DNA from: Ooceraea biroi
Lineage: Eukaryota > Arthropoda > Insecta > Hymenoptera > Formicidae
Reading direction: 5' to 3'
NCBI RefSeq assembly: GCF_003672135.1
Contig: NC_039515.1
Location: 11,842,001 to 11,906,000, forward strand
DNA length: 64,000 nt
The notes under the pieces are model-generated. The model had not been told where the DNA came from, did not search any database, and worked only from the letters and a program-made list of their open reading frames with translations. Below, one piece after another: positions 61,185 to 64,000 of this stretch (position 1 is the stretch's first letter; every line of letters begins with the position of its first letter). A program made the translations under genes and the position numbers.

Positions 61185-61376
61185 TTAATACATCGTAGGA
61201 TTTTCATCCTTCCGCTTCAGTTCTTCATTTACCTCTGCCATCGCGCAGCAAACGGTTGGGACAAATGTTCCGAGAACGATGGTTAGGCCATGTCTCATGG
61301 ATTTATGGTTTAATCGCCTTGTCTCGGTCGAATATATACCTGATAGCTTCACTTTTCCAGCAATAAGTCCCGACAT
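61185..61376 (-). CDS. Small ORF with one hydrophobic segment, unrecognised
   Basis: A 63-codon minus-strand frame from the ATG at 61376 to a TAA at 61185. Residues about 29-45 (LTIVLGTFVPTVCCAMA) form a hydrophobic stretch that could span a membrane, preceded by basic residues (ETRRLNHKSMRHG) and followed by a charged tail (EVNEELKRKDENPTMY). This layout is common in small mitochondrial or ER single-span proteins. I cannot name a family. An in-frame stop lies seven codons upstream of the ATG, so the frame is either a complete small protein or the last exon of something larger; no clear splice acceptor was found. The Met at codon 27 is an alternative start. It may be chance. Confidence 0.25.
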   Translation of the reverse strand: MSGLIAGKVKLSGIYSTETRRLNHKSMRHGLTIVLGTFVPTVCCAMAEVNEELKRKDENPTMY

Positions 61377-64000
61377 CCTTTCTTCTCTATTTCTTCACCC
61401 GTTTGAGAAACCAAATTCTCCTATAAATACCCGTAGGTATGTCAAAGTTAATTTCTGCTAGGGATTTTCTTGAATCATCCAGTTACACCGCAGAGCCCTT
61501 CGCATTTCTTTCGCACCCGAATCCCTCTGAACGAGCTGAGCTAAGTGCTCCGACAGAGATAGCTAGAGAGATTAGATTACGCTCGTGCGATACAAGCAGG
61601 ATCCAGGGGTAATCCTTATTACTATGTGAATCCCATATTCGAGCCACGATTCGTAGGGTATAACCGCTCCCTAGGAACACTCCCCAGTCGCGTGTGCTAA
61701 TTGCTGAAATGTTATTTACGATTCCCAGCCGTCGCGACGCTTGACTGGCGCACACGTTTCTGGAATGGGAATGCGGTTTACCAATGCTCCGACATCGAAC
61801 ATACTTTATGGGGCTCTCACTTGAAATCGCGAAACTCAATTCGATGAATCTCTCGGTGCACAGGCTGGCACGCAACGAATTCCCCATTTCCATAATCTTT
61901 ACGACGTAATTTTGCCTCGTAATGTTGTCGTTTAATGGACGATGAGAATAGAGCAAATAACGCGTTAAAAACTTAGTTCAAGACAATATTGAGTTTGATC
62001 CAAATGTTTGGCAATTTGTAACGTGAATATTTTTAAACATAATAGATCTGTATTAAGATGATTTAATTTATATTAATTTATTGTTAAAAATTACAACTGT
62101 AGCAGAAATAATCTGTGACGTAAATAACAAAACTGATTTCTACATGAATTCTACATGAACGTAAAAATATAGTTAGAAAAGCTGTCCATCTGCGAAGAAC
62201 AAAAGTTGTGCAAAACTTTCACTATCCTTGAATGTTAATTGTTAACTAGTTTTACGATGTCGAATGTAGTGACGTTGTAGCAAAGCCGGACGTTTCCAGA
62301 ATAGAAATGCGGCTTACCTATATCCGGACGTCGAGCGCGGTTTATTACATTTGCACGCGAAATTGTGCATTCTCTGCAATTATGCCGAGTCGAGCAATCG
62401 GTACTCCAGTTGTGAATAACCGTTATAACGTTATTGCGCTGACGTCTTAATACTGAAATATCACATTAGATATAACGATGAAACGCTCCGACAATATTTT
62501 AATTTTTACAATATCGATTATACGAATTTTTGTTACTTGATCATTTCAAGAATCGCAAATAATGTAATAATGTACGTAGCAAAAATAATATGAAAATGAA
62601 AAGTTGTAATAAAACATTTATTCAAGATCTAAACTTTTGCAGAAAGAAGATATTAAACCATGTGCTTCTATTTAAAGGAAGATAAATAACACTGGAAAAT
62701 ATAGAACGGTTGTATTTATATGTAAATTGTATTTACATGTAATTATGTTTGATTAAACATATAAAGTTTAATAGAACTAATATCTAGCGGTCTTTCAGTT
62801 TATACTTCTAAGTTGAGCGGTAGTAACAACATTATTTATGATGCTTCTGCAAGTGACAAAAGTGACTGAGACCGTCAATCCTGTCACACATTGATGATCG
62901 CGCACATCGGACAAGTCGCAAATTATCCGCCATTGCCAAAATGTTTGTTGTGAGAAGAATCACCGCGGAAAATTACGAATATGGACATTAACACGGTCGT
63001 AAATGCAAACGATCTCATAAAACGTGTTATTAGATGAGATTTATTAAGCTATTTGTAGGACTTTGTCGCACATATAATTTCCGAGTTAAAGATTATGTAA
63101 GTCAAGTGAATTTCTCGATGTAAATTGTATTACTCGTAACTTATAATTTTTACGAATACAAAATAAGTTTAAGCAATTTTTATTGGCTTTCCTGACTGTT
63201 TGGAACAAGTGTAGATATATATACATGAAGTAATATTATAGAATTAATTGCTAAAATCTGATCATAATTAATCGGAAACAATTGTTATACCTCGAATATG
63301 GTAGCACAGTTCCTGATTCACCAGAAATTACGTAAAATTACGTAAAATCCAGTGTTAAATGGTGAGATATAATAGCTTTGTTGTTTGGACATCAGCACGA
63401 GCTCAGTCGCATATACTTAAAGCGTTATCGGTTCATAATAGCAATATATCTCCAGTTAAATGAATGCTAATTTATGTTGGAAAAGTTACATTACGAGAAC
63501 AATGTTAACCATGCCAAAAGGCTGTTCCCATTGTCCATTTAATGTAATACGTATTTATTGTTAAGTAGATAGACACAACTAATTTATGTCGTGACGCGAA
63601 TACTATAGTCGCACACACTCGCGGAATAGATTATGTCTGATGATTGCGCCGATATGTATCGCGTATCTTTCTCACAATAGCGCATGTGCTCCACTGAATG
63701 TTCTGCTTATTTAACATTTCACGTCTATATTTTTCTATCCGTGACGTCGATCCGCGGTTACGCCTCCGGTTAATAGAAAAAGAATGCAAAAAGCAAGAGA
63801 GAGAAAAAGTTACACCACAGAGATTGCATGCGAGAAAGCCATTAATAAAGTATACGGTCTCTTAAGATTCTTATCGTAATATGTTTTCCACTGTATTTAC
63901 TAGTGCTTTACCGAGAGAATGGCATAAGAGAGATTTGTGTCGATGATATCTTCCTTCACGTAATTAATTTACATTGTAATTTAAATGATAGATTCACTAT
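61377..64000. other. Host DNA to the window end, no gene recognised
   Basis: A GC-richer block (61490-61930) carries a 157-codon minus-strand open frame that I do not recognise. Two related blocks of about 48 bp lie at 61753-61800 and 62289-62337. The rest is AT-rich with no identifiable feature. Confidence 0.4.

Noticed and set aside
1..64000. CRISPR arrays, bacterial defence systems or operons
   Set aside because: No regularly spaced direct repeats, no Shine-Dalgarno-led gene runs; the transposon content and splice-like signals are eukaryotic.

Overview
This window looks like a piece of an insect nuclear genome, most likely a hymenopteran and probably an ant. The reasons are AT-rich DNA broken up by GC-richer CpG islands, several mariner elements with the DD34D transposase signature, and a miniature transposon that keeps the DUF4817-type helix-turn-helix found in many ant and other insect transposons. 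The species call is inference. I find no complete host protein-coding gene, tRNA or rRNA gene, CRISPR array or bacterial operon structure. All coding similarity I can defend belongs to transposons. Host DNA appears only as promoter-like islands, weak exon candidates and long non-coding stretches, as in an intergenic region or inside a very long intron.

Layout. Positions 1-8.8 kb hold two nearly identical DUF4817-type miniature elements (1-739, cut by the window edge, and 8032-8796) and two members of an inverted-repeat MITE family (MITE-A, about 755-1196 and 7035-7484). At about 9.98-10.01 kb the minus strand carries a hammerhead-ribozyme-like core of the kind found in Penelope-like retroelements. 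At 10.2-11.7 kb a full-length mariner (mariner-1) sits inside another MITE (MITE-B).

Positions 10292-17970 and 17971-25648 are two tandem copies of a segment of about 7.68 kb, nearly identical apart from a local cluster of indels. Each starts exactly at the left end of mariner-1. The duplicated DNA includes a promoter-like CpG island with three perfect TGACGTCA octamers, a TATA box, a possible first-exon splice donor, and two copies of a 19-bp motif containing GAATTCATGATGGCC. Both mariner-1 transposase frames are broken, but at different single-base indels.

Positions 28.98-31.05 kb hold an internally deleted mariner (mariner-3). Next to it is a degenerate full-length mariner (mariner-2) that landed inside a MITE-C element. 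MITE-C is a family of about 150-210 bp (copies near 16.5, 24.2, 29.6, 32.2, 37.3 and 40.5 kb). The first 12 bases of its inverted repeat match the mariner-1 end at 11 positions, so it may be mobilised by a related transposase.

From 31 kb to the end the sequence is mostly unannotatable AT-rich DNA with GC-richer islands carrying long CT or GA tracts (42.7-43.2, 46.6-48.3, 51.2-51.8, 55.3-55.5, 58.3-58.7 and 59.3-59.7 kb). These islands look like promoters or regulatory elements. Three of them carry GCCATCATG-type sites like the motif in the duplicated promoter island. A 63-codon minus-strand ORF with a hydrophobic segment (61185-61376) is the best-looking non-transposon ORF, but it is weak.
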